Positions 32,995 through 43,151 of a stretch of 64,000 bases of DNA are shown here, in pieces. Numbering within the stretch: position 1 is the first letter of the stretch; each line of letters begins with the position of its first letter. A program made the translations under genes and the position numbers. The notes beneath the pieces were generated by a model that was not told where the DNA came from, made no database searches, and saw nothing but the letters and a program-made list of their open reading frames with translations. Origin of the DNA: Trypanosoma brucei gambiense DAL972 (Eukaryota; Euglenozoa; Kinetoplastea; Trypanosomatida; Trypanosomatidae); NCBI RefSeq assembly GCF_000210295.1, contig NC_026736.1, positions 62,001 to 126,000 on the forward strand, read 5' to 3'.

Positions 32995-34746
32995 CTAACT
33001 GTTGGAACCTTGGTTGTGCTCCCGGTGCTTCGCTAACAATGCTTTGATAGATGGGGAAACCGCTTGGGACCCGACGGAAGGTCCTACGCTGGCGAGTGTA
33101 GCGGGTGAGTTGCCCTGCGGATGTGCCTTACCGAGAGAATTGGTATAAGTTTTATTCTCCGACGACTGAAAAGACGAAAGTTTATATCGTGTTGAGTTGA
33201 GAAGTGTTGCCACCATGCCACCTTCCATTGGTGGGGGTTTGGCAAAATCGACCCCGCTCTTGCGTTGACTACCGGATGATCCACAATTGGTAATATCTTT
33301 CCCCGGAGTCGCATTGCTTTGAAGTGAAGTGGAGCCGTGCTGCTTCTGCTGAGGATGGAGGCCCAACGTCTTCAACTCCCCGGCAAAATCGTCTATAAGT
33401 CCGTCTAAGTCTAACTCATCATTGTTAGAAGCGGGAGGAGGTTGCGCAACCGTCCTAGAAGGGATTTCTTTGTTATTTGAAGAAGAAAACTTTCCTGGCT
33501 TTGCCTCCGGTGGGAGAGGAGACGTCTTCATATTTGCAAGGGTCGTTTTTACATTTGAACCAAACTTCGACTGAACGTCGGGTTTTCGATCGGAGGATTC
33601 GTTACTGGGACTGTACGAGTTCTGCTGCGGTACCACCGGTGGACTATTCGATGGACCTCCCGCCTTCGGTACCGCAGTTGTGGCCCCAACAGGTGGGCGA
33701 TCCCCTTTTGTATCGGAATTCGGAACAACTGCACCTGACGGGGCGCTTTGCGGTCCGCTAGTGTGTTTCTTCAGTGCCTCTGCCATCTGTTTTGGAACAT
33801 TCGTTGGAGCGAAATTCTCTTCATCAACCCCAACATTAAAGTACGGATGTTGTAAACACTGCTGAGCAGTCGGCCGCCTCTTTGGGTCGTAATTCAACAT
33901 TTGCTTCATCAAGTCCATGGCATGCGGTGGTACATGGGGCGGCATGACACGCTCTAAGCCCACACCATTGATGGAAGGAAAATTGTAACGAATCTTCTTT
34001 GCAAGAACCATACCATTGGGCCACACGCTTTCATTGGGTGATCCCAAAACGGCCATTATTTTATGCAGTTGGTCCACCTCGTTGCTACCCGCAAAGAGCG
34101 GGCGGGTGGTTATCATTTCCGCTATTATACAACCCACCGCCCATATGTCTACGGGGGAGCTGTAACATCTGTCTTGCAAAAGTAATTCCGGTGCTCGATA
34201 CCACCGTGTTGAAACATAATCCGTGTAGGGCGGCCGCGCTCGTATTTCCTTAACGAGACCAAAGTCAGCAAGCTTAACTATTTCCTGTGCGCTAGTGGAT
34301 GGGTCCTTTCGTACCAGTAAATTTTCCGGTTTCATGTCTCTATGAAAGTACCCAGCGCGGTGTAAATACGCGAGCGACTGCAAAATTTGAAATGTATAAC
34401 TTTTGATTTTGGGGTATGCTAATGCAGGACCGCTGGTTCCGGAGCCATAGCTCTGCATCTGTTTGGCTCTCCGAATAACACCCAGCAAATCCCCATCCAT
34501 GAATTCAAAAACAAAAAACAATTCATTTTTCTCCCGAATCACCTCCCTCATTTTCACAATGTTGGGGTGGCCGTGCACACGACGCACAACAACAACCTCC
34601 GGGAGTTTCATGCATTCATCCCAGCTGTAATACTTTTGTTTCATTTTTTTAATAGCAACGAACTGACCTGAAGACTTGTGCAATGCCTTCACTACACACC
34701 CGAACGTTCCATCTCCTAACTGATTGAGAAGTTGGTAGTTCTCCAT
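32995..34746 (-). CDS. RCK-family (MAK/ICK/MOK-like) protein kinase
   Basis: A 583-residue Ser/Thr kinase. The kinase domain (about residues 4-305) has the loop GDGTFG (11-16), VAIKK with Lys33, HRDMKPEN, DFG, an activation loop with T-D-Y, and TRWYRAPE. TDY plus the RWYRAPE block places it in the CMGC group RCK family, whose members control cilium and flagellum length. The C-terminal 270 residues are disordered and rich in Pro, Ser, Gln and Asn, as in ICK/MAK tails. All catalytic residues are present. The start ATG aligns with the family. Its 3' region carries dispersed repeat copy 1. From memory, an RCK kinase lies at this place on T. brucei chromosome 3. Confidence 0.93.
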   Translation of the reverse strand: MENYQLLNQLGDGTFGCVVKALHKSSGQFVAIKKMKQKYYSWDECMKLPEVVVVRRVHGHPNIVKMREVIREKNELFFVFEFMDGDLLGVIRRAKQMQSYGSGTSGPALAYPKIKSYTFQILQSLAYLHRAGYFHRDMKPENLLVRKDPSTSAQEIVKLADFGLVKEIRARPPYTDYVSTRWYRAPELLLQDRCYSSPVDIWAVGCIIAEMITTRPLFAGSNEVDQLHKIMAVLGSPNESVWPNGMVLAKKIRYNFPSINGVGLERVMPPHVPPHAMDLMKQMLNYDPKRRPTAQQCLQHPYFNVGVDEENFAPTNVPKQMAEALKKHTSGPQSAPSGAVVPNSDTKGDRPPVGATTAVPKAGGPSNSPPVVPQQNSYSPSNESSDRKPDVQSKFGSNVKTTLANMKTSPLPPEAKPGKFSSSNNKEIPSRTVAQPPPASNNDELDLDGLIDDFAGELKTLGLHPQQKQHGSTSLQSNATPGKDITNCGSSGSQRKSGVDFAKPPPMEGGMVATLLNSTRYKLSSFQSSENKTYTNSLGKAHPQGNSPATLASVGPSVGSQAVSPSIKALLAKHREHNQGSNS

Positions 34747-35713
34747 GCTATTTATTTATGTGTATGGAAAAGTGAGGTGAGTTATTTTTGCTTTTGTTCT
34801 TTTTGTTCCTTCCCTACTTCCTTCTCCTCCCTCTCTCTCTTTCTTCTCTTTGTTGTTTGTTTTGTTTCTCTCCCTCACACACTTTCTATTATTACTTTTT
34901 TCTTCCCCCTTCTCTCTGGTATTCCTCTCCGTATGTGTATGAATAATATAAAGATATAATTATATCGGCGTTTCAAAAGAATTCCTTTTGCCACACCTTC
35001 TTTTTGGTGTCACGGAATGCTATGAAACACACGGCAAATAATATAATTGGCAACCCCCAGTTAATTTTCGCTCCAAGCGATTGTTTGAGGGATTCCTTAG
35101 AGAGAAAATAAAAAAAAAAGAAAAAGAAAAAGGAAAAAAGAAAAATAAAAATCAGCGCAGGAATATGTATCAGTTGTAAAAAAAAGAAGTAGAAAATGCA
35201 TGAACGCCACTATCACACAAAACAATAGGTTCTCAACCATATACATAATTATATATGTATATTTTGTTAGCATTTATATGTTTGTTTATGTTTTGAATTA
35301 ATTTTTTTTTCCACTATACTCTGTTTGGCTCTGAAAACAAAACATTTCCTCATGAATATGCCACACAGAAAAGATAAGAATTTCACCCAAGTAGAAACAA
35401 AGAAGAGAAGAGAGAAGAGAAGAGGAAAGAGGAGGAGGGACACACATACATACACACACACACACAATCATTCCTATAGATGTACATGCAACCCTCTAGC
35501 TTAATAAATGTTTCTGAAACTAAACACACTTGCACATACGAACAATATATATATATATATATATATATGAGGATTAGAAAAAATAACCAGGTAAATAAAG
35601 ATAATAATAATAATAATAAGAATCATCGTCACTGGAAAAAAACAAAAAACAAAAAACAAACAACAAACAACACCGAATTCAACCACCTACGTATCGATCC
35701 TCCTACTAATTTA

Positions 35714-35744
<31 letters not shown>

Positions 35745-35762
35745 CAAATGCACTCCATAGTT
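34747..35762. other. Intergenic region rich in simple repeats
   Basis: Contains C/T-rich plus-strand sequence (34790-34920), A/G-rich runs (35100-35150, 35395-35440), a (CA) run near 35445-35466, an (AT)n run at about 35545-35569, and (AAT)n runs at 35600-35620 and 35716-35742. No gene recognised. Confidence 0.55.
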
Positions 35763-36020
35763 TTATGGATGAAGCGAATGCGGATCCGGGGGCCATGCGC
35801 CTGCCAAACCTCCATGAGCGCCTGCAATCAGTAAAGCACCAAATATAAAATTAGGAATCATATTGCTGATAGTCCACATCCCAAGTACATTAAATTGTGT
35901 TACAAAACTCTTTGGTTGATACACGGGTTTGGGGCCACTGAAATTCAAGGGGACAACACGTCCTTTTCCAATAGGTGCCACAATAGTGGAATATAAAGAC
36001 GGTACGCTACGGCGTAACAT
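35763..36020 (-). CDS. Small membrane protein, probably mitochondrial, 85 aa
   Basis: An 85-residue protein starting MLRRSVPSLYST, a plausible mitochondrial presequence, with one hydrophobic segment (about residues 49-72, TISNMIPNFIFGALLIAGAHGGLAGA) and a Pro/His-rich end. Such small proteins are typical accessory subunits of trypanosome respiratory complexes or ATP synthase, but I do not recognise the specific one. The ATG is clear. Confidence 0.7.
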   Translation of the reverse strand: MLRRSVPSLYSTIVAPIGKGRVVPLNFSGPKPVYQPKSFVTQFNVLGMWTISNMIPNFIFGALLIAGAHGGLAGAWPPDPHSLHP

Positions 36021-36496
36021 ATCACGCAGCAGAGAGTAGTTCCTTAGAGATTATATTATAATAATATATTTTTTTCTTCTCTTTTTTTTTTTTTGCTTCT
36101 TTTCTTATGCCAACAGATGCATTGCAAAACAATAAACAAATAAATAAATGGACAGAAGATAGAAATAGATAAAAATAAAAATAAAAGTAACAAAAAAAAA
36201 AGAGGGGAAAGAAGGAAAAGAAAAGAGATGTAAAAGTAGTAGAAGCAGCAGAAGAGAGGGAAACCGACTAAGGTGAGTAATTTCTATCACCAATTAACAA
36301 ATTTTATGTATATTATTGCGAGCGGACCGATCACTACCAAATTTTCACATGCATACAGAAAGAGTTCAACCAACAAAGAAAAAAGAACCAAAATGAAAAA
36401 AAAATGAAAAAAAAAAGAAGAAGAGATGTCAAACTATGCGTAACGGAGTTATATGTAAACCCACGCATATTAATTTTCATATCTTTACACAATATA
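36021..36496. other. Intergenic region, no gene seen
   Basis: AT-rich and purine-rich simple sequence. Plus-strand purine runs (36190-36260) read as pyrimidine tracts on the coding strand and could serve splicing of the 85-aa gene. Confidence 0.5.
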
Positions 36497-38485
36497 CTAC
36501 ACGATGTCGGCGTTACGTGGAGCTACGACTTCTCTCACTCCCAAAAGTGACTCCATGCCTTCATAAACTGAAGGAAGCACTTGGGAGTAAAATAATGATG
36601 CCGTAAGAATCCCAACACCATATGAAACCTCCAACTGTACATCCGTACTGCAGAGCATCAATACGAAGAATTGACCCACATAATTTAGCGGTATCTCCAC
36701 TACACCGACAGAAATGAGAAGAATCAACAACTGCTGCCAAGCTTTAGGAAAGTCTCGAATGACATATTCCAAACCAATTAAATTAACACAGAAGGCAATA
36801 ACAAAATAAAGTCCAAGTACCCAATGATAGAAATGATGGAAACTCCACAGAATACCTCCATCAAAGCCTGTAGCAATATACATACAAACTTTGAGGTAAT
36901 ATCCACCAAGACAAAACACAACTAAAACTAAAAATAGGCGCATCACGTAAGAAAGAAGGATGCAACAAGTGGGTACGCAAACGGGGTGACGCGCACTGCC
37001 ATACGGCGACAAGGGAACACACTCAAGTACTAAAGTATATGGAGTTTTGCACTCAGCGCAAACTCGTCTATGTTCCACATTCGTTGTGGTGTTTCTCCAC
37101 TTTTCTAAGCATTGCCTGTGGACATACTTTGATGTGCCATCGCAAGCGCAAGGAGAAAACAAATCCTCAACAGGATCGGTGCACCGGCATATTCGGCACA
37201 AATCACCGCTCTCACCATCATCATCATCATCATCAACACTATTATTATTATTATTATTATTATTCCCATCAGTCCCTTGCGCCAAAGTGCCGCGCGTTCC
37301 TCCCTCACGTGTATTACCAGCGCCAAGTGTTTCCTCATCAGCAGAAATCAAAATAACACCTTCATCCTCTCGAGATATACGGAACAAACGACGGATACGT
37401 TCAAGAAGCGTGCGTAATGTCGGTAACAACAACTCAGTCCAAACTTCAACACTGGCTCGACGCAACGCTGCAAGAATTCGAAGAATTGGGAAACACGGGA
37501 GGTCATCACCTTCAACTTCTTCAAAAAGAACGGTACGTTGCCGTCCCTCCAATGGTACAGCCCGCCAAAGTCGCACACCCAACTCTTTTGTACCAATAAC
37601 AAATGAAAAAAATATACATAAACACCCACCAAGCAGAAACAGAGATCCGGTAACTGACCCCGTCAACCACATGCGGAAATGAAACGCATCGGCAGGCGTA
37701 CGTAACACAACCAAAATATCAACTTCACATGCCGAGTCGGGTGGTAATGCGGCGGAAATCCGCAGGAGCCATGGCGTATTCCATGAAAGTGGATTATGCG
37801 GGTGATGAATAATCCTTCCACTAAAACTTTCCAGCGGTATGTTTTTATAACTATCCGTATAGCGGAAACTGCTGGCCTGGACGCATTCATCAATTAATTC
37901 ATTACAACTTTGAACAGCGTCGTGGCGCGGTCCTCCACCAAAAAACGGCAAGTTTGATGATGGCGTACCTTCAATTGGGAATGGAAAGGTTAAATTGCTA
38001 TTATTACCACCACTACCACCAGTTACTGAAATGAAGCGTCGCACAGCTTCTTTATTTGTTGGCCCCAAAACGGAGTCTTTCCGCAATAAAGAAACGAAAT
38101 GACTTTCCCATCCACCACGAAATCGTAGCATAATCGTGCCACCAAAATGAAGTAAAGAACACGAATCCACTTTGGGTGCTGCATCAGAGGAACTATTAAA
38201 AGGTGTGCAGAAGGGAATAAGAAATAGAAACTTTTTCACCTTCAAAACACGTTTCTCCTCAGTGCCGTAGTTGCTAAAATTAACAATTGCATGCAACGCA
38301 AATAAGCGCGCAGGATTCGGTCCCGCATAAATGGTGCTACGCAAACCCAAATCTACATTACGCCACGTCGTAATGGAGAGAGTTTCGTTAAGTTTCGCAT
38401 CGAAAAGAGCTAAAGACGGTTGAAAAGCAGCATTCGCAACACCTGCAACCGCACATACGGCAACAACAATAAAATATAAGAGCAT
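36497..38485 (-). CDS. RING-CH (MARCH-type) membrane E3 ubiquitin ligase
   Basis: A 662-residue protein with a signal peptide (1 to about 20), a large lumenal domain, a membrane helix (about 270-295), a cytosolic segment with an acidic/Asn low-complexity run, and a RING-CH zinc finger (about 428-485). The finger has C-x2-C, C-x-C, H-x2-C, a conserved Trp and a final C-x2-C. About four more membrane helices follow (about 505-645). This matches membrane-bound MARCH/Doa10-type ligases that ubiquitinate membrane proteins. I start at the ATG at 38485, which opens a good signal peptide. The frame continues upstream, but only as a reading of an (AT)n microsatellite and pyrimidine tracts. Eight Asn and six Asp come from pure triplet runs. 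Confidence 0.88.
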   Translation of the reverse strand: MLLYFIVVAVCAVAGVANAAFQPSLALFDAKLNETLSITTWRNVDLGLRSTIYAGPNPARLFALHAIVNFSNYGTEEKRVLKVKKFLFLIPFCTPFNSSSDAAPKVDSCSLLHFGGTIMLRFRGGWESHFVSLLRKDSVLGPTNKEAVRRFISVTGGSGGNNSNLTFPFPIEGTPSSNLPFFGGGPRHDAVQSCNELIDECVQASSFRYTDSYKNIPLESFSGRIIHHPHNPLSWNTPWLLRISAALPPDSACEVDILVVLRTPADAFHFRMWLTGSVTGSLFLLGGCLCIFFSFVIGTKELGVRLWRAVPLEGRQRTVLFEEVEGDDLPCFPILRILAALRRASVEVWTELLLPTLRTLLERIRRLFRISREDEGVILISADEETLGAGNTREGGTRGTLAQGTDGNNNNNNNNSVDDDDDDGESGDLCRICRCTDPVEDLFSPCACDGTSKYVHRQCLEKWRNTTTNVEHRRVCAECKTPYTLVLECVPLSPYGSARHPVCVPTCCILLSYVMRLFLVLVVFCLGGYYLKVCMYIATGFDGGILWSFHHFYHWVLGLYFVIAFCVNLIGLEYVIRDFPKAWQQLLILLISVGVVEIPLNYVGQFFVLMLCSTDVQLEVSYGVGILTASLFYSQVLPSVYEGMESLLGVREVVAPRNADIV
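37214..37264 (-). repeat. In-frame triplet microsatellite
   Basis: Inside the RING-CH gene the coding strand carries eight AAT codons and six GAT codons close together, giving poly-Asn and poly-Asp just before the zinc finger. Length variation would change the protein without a frameshift. Confidence 0.8.
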
Positions 38486-38653
38486 TTCCCACAGGATGGG
38501 AGGGAGGAAAAAAAAAACGATTGTTGAAATCCTTGCGAATTCGTACACAAATTTGTAAATGTAGAGATATGAGAAGTTCGAAGGAGAGAAAAAATAAAAT
38601 AGGGAAAATAAAATGCACGAGATATGTAATCCAAAGCACAGACAGACAGACAG

Positions 38654-38689
<36 letters not shown>

Positions 38690-39866
38690 GTTTGAGGGTA
38701 TAAATATATATATTATTTTCCTTAAAGAAAAAGAAAAGAAAAATGCAAGTCAGCTGCACCCAAAACGGGAGTTTACGCAGAAGCCGCAAAAAAAAAAATT
38801 GTTTGATTCACCTCCAGAAGAGAAAGGAAGAGAGACAAATAAAATTAAAATAAAGAAGAACTGCAGCGCGCATCCCTCCTATAGGCTTCAAACACATGAA
38901 ATTACTAATAAAATCATACCCGTGACCGCAATTTCCATCCTTTTGAGAATAAATACCGCCATGAGTTGATGTAAAGTCGCATTTTCCCGCCACATCCAAC
39001 AGGAAGTCGCAAAATATTGGGGGAAAAAAGCAAAAAAAAAAAAAAGAGAGAAGAAACCTGCGCCAAAAAGTCGCGTCAACATCTTCAACTTTCTTTTTTT
39101 TTTTTGACATCATCTTCTCCCACATTTCCCCCCTTTCCTTTCCTTTTGTTTTTTTTTTCAAGCACACAAATGCGTGAGGTACGTGGCGTCACCGTGTGAG
39201 CGGGAGTAATAAAAATAAAAATAAATTCATTTCCCTTTAATTTTGACATGCAAATGTAAATAATACCTTCAGTACTGTATGAGAGATATTCCCGGCTACC
39301 AATTCATCATGTTCTACCAATACGGTAGTTGATGATAATTAATATCCATTTCATAAACTAAAGCTTGAAATAATTAAGAGGAGGGCCAAATTCTCCCTTC
39401 CTTCCTTCTTTCCCCACCCTCTTATTCTTATTATTCTTCTTCTCATCCTCCTCCCCCTTCTTCATTAATAAAAAAAAAAGAAAAAGGTAAGAAAAAAAGA
39501 AGAAAAAAAGAAAAGAAGAAAAATAAAACCAGAAATGCTGCAGAAGTTTTGGTACAAGAAGTGCAAACAAACACAAATTGTATGAAGACAAGGGAGAGAG
39601 AGAGAGAGAGAGGGGGGGGGGAGTGATAATATAAAAAAAAAGAGGGGAAGAAGAAAAAGAAGAAAAAAAAAGCAACAGAAGGAATGAAATAGGAACACTC
39701 AGCAGCATGCATTCATCGACATGTTCTTCAGTACGAACCACCAGGGAAATCTTGCTTTTTTTCTTTTTTTTGTGTTTGTGTTCGTGTTTGTGTGTGTTTG
39801 TTTTTTTTTCTTTTAAATCTTTTTTTTTGTTTTTTTTGTCTTCTTTTTCTTGTTGATTATGGTCCC

Positions 39867-39901
<35 letters not shown>

Positions 39902-40934
39902 ATATATACTAATAATAATAATGATGATGATAATGATAATAATAATAATAATAGTAACAAAAACAAATATACGACAAAAAGAGGGGGAAAATAAAAAGAA
40001 AAAGAAAAAAAACCATGAAACTGTTCTCCTGCAGGCACACTCACATACACACAAACACACTAACAAACTTTTTTTTATTCTTTTTTTTTTAAAAAAAAAG
40101 TCGTTTCAGTCGTTTCAGTTGTTTCTTCCTTTCTCCCTTTTTTTTCCCCCTTAAAACAAAAAACAAAAAATTTAACATTGTTTAATTCTTTTTCTTTTTC
40201 TTGTAATTTTGTTTTGTTTTTTTTTTGTGTTTTCCCTCATTTTCTATTTTAAGTAACATTTCATTGAATTTGGAAAAAAAATTCCCTTTTCCCCATCATC
40301 TCCGTTTCCTCACCTCTTATTATTATTATTTTCTTTTTTTTTTTTTCATTCCCTCCCTCCCTCCTTCCCTCCCTTTTTCTTCCTCTTCCTCTTCTTTTTT
40401 TTTTAAAAAAAAATTTCTCTCTTTTGTTTTCATGTTTCGAGGGGCATATACGTGCCCACACTTTTCTCCTCTTTTTTTTTTCCACTTAACTTTCCTCTCC
40501 CATTTTTTTTTCTTTTTTGTTTTTCTTTCCTTTTTTTTCACTTTTTTCTCCCTGTACTTTTTTCTTTTCTTCTTTTTTTTTTCCTTCTCAAAATCGTATA
40601 TCTTTGTTGTTGTTGATGAAAGAAAGAGGAAGCATCACACAAAAAACAAACAAAAAAAACAAAAAAATTTCAAGAATGAAAGAGAAAAAAAAAGTAAAAG
40701 TAAAAGTAAAAGTAAAAGTAAAAGTAAAAGTAAAAAAAACAAAGAAAAGAAAGAACAACTTTCGGTGTTTCTAAAACTGAACTTCCCACAACGACAACCC
40801 GCCATTTATTTTTCTCTTTTTTTTTTCTTCTTCTCTCTTTCTTTCTTTTCTTTCTTTTTTTTTTTTAATTCCTTCAAGTGTATTTCTTCCCAAGTCGTAC
40901 GGAACAGTTGTAAGAGCTCAAAAATAACGTTGCA
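38486..40934. other. Long purine/pyrimidine-polarised intergenic region
   Basis: About 2.4 kb without a credible gene. Includes an (AT)n run at 38656-38684, a second at 39869-39897, purine-rich blocks (39470-39700, 40610-40760), pyrimidine-rich blocks (39755-39855, 40100-40605, 40800-40890), (GA)n near 39592-39613, and a hexamer run at 40694-40735. On the coding strand it is the ZFP3 3' UTR plus the splice zone of the RING-CH gene. Long open frames here are phenylalanine or lysine runs from the homopolymers. Confidence 0.6.
40694..40735. repeat. (TAAAAG)n hexamer microsatellite
   Basis: About six perfect TAAAAG units in a row within the purine-rich block downstream of ZFP3. Confidence 0.9.
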
Positions 40935-41327
40935 TTATGCCATGGGCGGAACATCATGTCCCACCTGTTGCATTTGCGAAGAATCCGGTCCGACAGAAGC
41001 CCGTAATTCAGCAGGCCCATGCGCAAAAGCACATCTGTCACCCCAACTGCATTCTCCATTCTTTTCCCAATAAATACACATTTTAGTTTTGCGTTTCCCC
41101 TGATCAATACCATTGCGACCACCACGGCCACCACGACCGCCACGATTCCCACCAGCTACCATCACCGGATCATAATATCCGCCAAACGAATAGCCGACTG
41201 TTTCTGGTAAATTCCAATGCGTTGTCTTAGTATTATGATCCAAATAATAAGGCTGTCCATTTGCGGTGTATGCTATTTGCCAACCTGCTGGAAGAAGAGG
41301 CGGATTTACTGCAAAATAGCCCTGCAT
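40935..41327 (-). CDS. ZFP3: CCCH zinc-finger RNA-binding protein ZFP3
   Basis: A 130-residue protein with, in order, a WW domain (about residues 12-44, Trp16, Trp38, Pro41), an RGG-type glycine/arginine block (60-73) and a CCCH finger C84-x8-C93-x5-C99-x3-H103. This architecture and length match T. brucei ZFP3, a small RNA-binding regulator of life-cycle differentiation that associates with translating ribosomes and with procyclin mRNAs. ZFP1 lacks the RGG block, and ZFP2 is the closest alternative. The neighbourhood next to ZC3H5 supports ZFP3. A pyrimidine tract (41465-41530, coding strand) and AG near 41450 predict a 5' UTR of about 120 nt containing (CAA)n and (AAT)n. Confidence 0.9.
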   Translation of the reverse strand: MQGYFAVNPPLLPAGWQIAYTANGQPYYLDHNTKTTHWNLPETVGYSFGGYYDPVMVAGGNRGGRGGRGGRNGIDQGKRKTKMCIYWEKNGECSWGDRCAFAHGPAELRASVGPDSSQMQQVGHDVPPMA

Positions 41328-42236
41328 GTCTTATTATTATTATTATTATTGTTGTTGTTGTTGTTTTTTGTTTTCCTCCGATGTGGTTTTATATATCGTG
41401 TGCGTGTGGTGCGTTTTCGTGTATTACAAGTGGTGTGGCGGGCTCCGTGCTGTTAATGAATAGAACAACAAAAAAAAAAAAGAGAGACAAAACAAACAAA
41501 AACAAAAACAAAATGAAAACTAAACAAAAAAATCCCTAGTGCTTAACACTTTTTCCCTTCACCCTTTATAGCTTATAATTTAGTAGTTAGTTCTTATATT
41601 AAAGAGGCGAGAGGAGCTCTAAAAATAAAATAAATTGTTAACGGCAGCAGAGCAAAAAAAACAAAAGAAGAGAGAATAAAATAAAAGAAAAAAACTGTAA
41701 GCGTAGAAATAGCACAAATTCACACATAAATGAGGGAAAAGGAAAGGAAAGGAAAGGAAATGCAAGAAAGAAAGAAAGAAATAAAAACAACAAAGTAATT
41801 TTTTAAAAAAAAAAGCAAAGAAAAAAAAAAGAAAGGTCAATGAAAGGAAAAGAGAGGAAAGGAAAGAAATCTACAGTCCGAGTAAAGCAAATCAATAAAA
41901 ATTACATACATCCACAAGAAGGAATATGTATCACAACTTCACTCCCCCTTCCCTAAATGCACATGCACACAAAAATACACAACTTATGTATACATCAAGT
42001 TCAACACTCCAACAAAACCGCTCAATAGACAAACATCTGAGGTTTATTAAACTTCTTAGATATCTTCTTTTTATTTTTATTTTTGTTTTTGTTTTTGATG
42101 TTGCTGTTGCTGTTGTTTTCGCTTTCCCCCTTCATTCACTTACTCAGGCTACCAATACAAACACACACATAACCTCCTCTTCCCTCACCTGTAAACATAT
42201 ACGAGCCGCGGATGCGTAACGTACGCATCTCATCAA
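41328..42236. other. Intergenic region upstream of ZFP3
   Basis: Holds the ZFP3 5' UTR with triplet repeats (about 41331-41362), its presumed splice acceptor near 41450, and purine-rich runs at 41640-41870. No gene seen; short frames on the plus strand are homopolymer readings. Confidence 0.55.
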
Positions 42237-43151
42237 TTAAACTTGAAAAGAGTAGATGCCCAGCGCGGGACGTTGGTATCGCATCGTTTCTACAAAAACT
42301 AATAAAGGATCTTGCGTTAATGCAGATTGCGGCATCGAGAGATCTTTCTTCCCTGGTCTGAGTCGCCGCCTCTTATGTGCATTAATGTCACCAAGCACAT
42401 AAGGTTTCACCGTACCAACAGTAGCATCGAAAAGCAGTTTTTTTTCCATTATTTTATAAGGAACGGGAACCTCCGCCTGTATTGCCTGTTTAGCTTTATC
42501 CGCCACTTCCCTCGGATCCTCCTCCAATGCTCGCACTACCAAAGGCAAATTTGTCGGCCCTCGTGTTGGCAGTGCAATTTTTGTTGGACGGTAAGCTTTT
42601 GAATCATTGGCCCGCCTTCTTGCCATTTCCTCCAAAGTATTGAAACGGTGTTCCTCATTTGGATCACGCGGTGGCATCATTCTGGAAGCCACATTATACC
42701 GATGCACAGCACCATTTGCATAAGGCCTCCAACGACTAGAAAGTGTTACTTTTCCTTTACGTCTGCATTGCTCCTGTACTGTGGTTGAAGGAGTGAATGG
42801 CATTGCACATCGCAAATAAGGACGATCTGGGCTACTGGCTTGAGATACGGGTTGTTGTTCCTCCATTCCAACTTGCATTAAAGAATTTACAGGAAGACGT
42901 CTCTCGGATTGCGGTTCCTTATCTTTACATGACGACTCGCAACGAAGAGGTGATGCTTTATTGTACTCATTGTAAGTTGTCGTTGTCGTTGTTGCTGCTG
43001 CTGCTCCGCCATAAACAGTAGGAATACAACTGCGTTGTGTGGTATTTGTTATGCAATTAATAATAGTGCTTCGTGGGAAAGGAGCCGCATATAAACTGTC
43101 CCCTGCACTGCTCGATCTACTGCTCACACGTGTTTCCTCTTCCTCTTCCAT
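42237..43151 (-). CDS. Hypothetical basic protein, 304 aa
   Basis: A 304-residue protein beginning MEEEEE. The N-terminal half is Ser/Thr/Arg-rich and likely disordered, with a short Ala-Thr run. The C-terminal half (about 150-300) looks better ordered, with RFNTLEEMARRR, ALPTRGPTNLPLVVRALEEDP and a basic patch AHKRRRLRPGKK (about 260-271). No membrane helix or signal peptide. I do not recognise the family. A nucleic-acid-binding or cytoskeletal role would fit the charge, without motif support. Confidence 0.75.
   Translation of the reverse strand: MEEEEETRVSSRSSSAGDSLYAAPFPRSTIINCITNTTQRSCIPTVYGGAAAATTTTTTYNEYNKASPLRCESSCKDKEPQSERRLPVNSLMQVGMEEQQPVSQASSPDRPYLRCAMPFTPSTTVQEQCRRKGKVTLSSRWRPYANGAVHRYNVASRMMPPRDPNEEHRFNTLEEMARRRANDSKAYRPTKIALPTRGPTNLPLVVRALEEDPREVADKAKQAIQAEVPVPYKIMEKKLLFDATVGTVKPYVLGDINAHKRRRLRPGKKDLSMPQSALTQDPLLVFVETMRYQRPALGIYSFQV

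Noticed and set aside
35600..35742. AAT/AT repeats considered as a CRISPR-like array
   Set aside because: Simple microsatellites without spacers, in a eukaryotic genome.
38486..38689. Extended N-terminus of the RING-CH protein with repeated Tyr-Ile
   Set aside because: It reads an (AT)n microsatellite; the internal ATG opens a good signal peptide.
39358..40050. 230-codon frame rich in Phe/Leu/Ser
   Set aside because: Product of homopolymer and simple-repeat DNA; no domain and no plausible start.
40225..41073. 282-codon plus-strand frame
   Set aside because: Phenylalanine/lysine runs from pyrimidine and purine tracts; its end overlaps ZFP3 in antisense.
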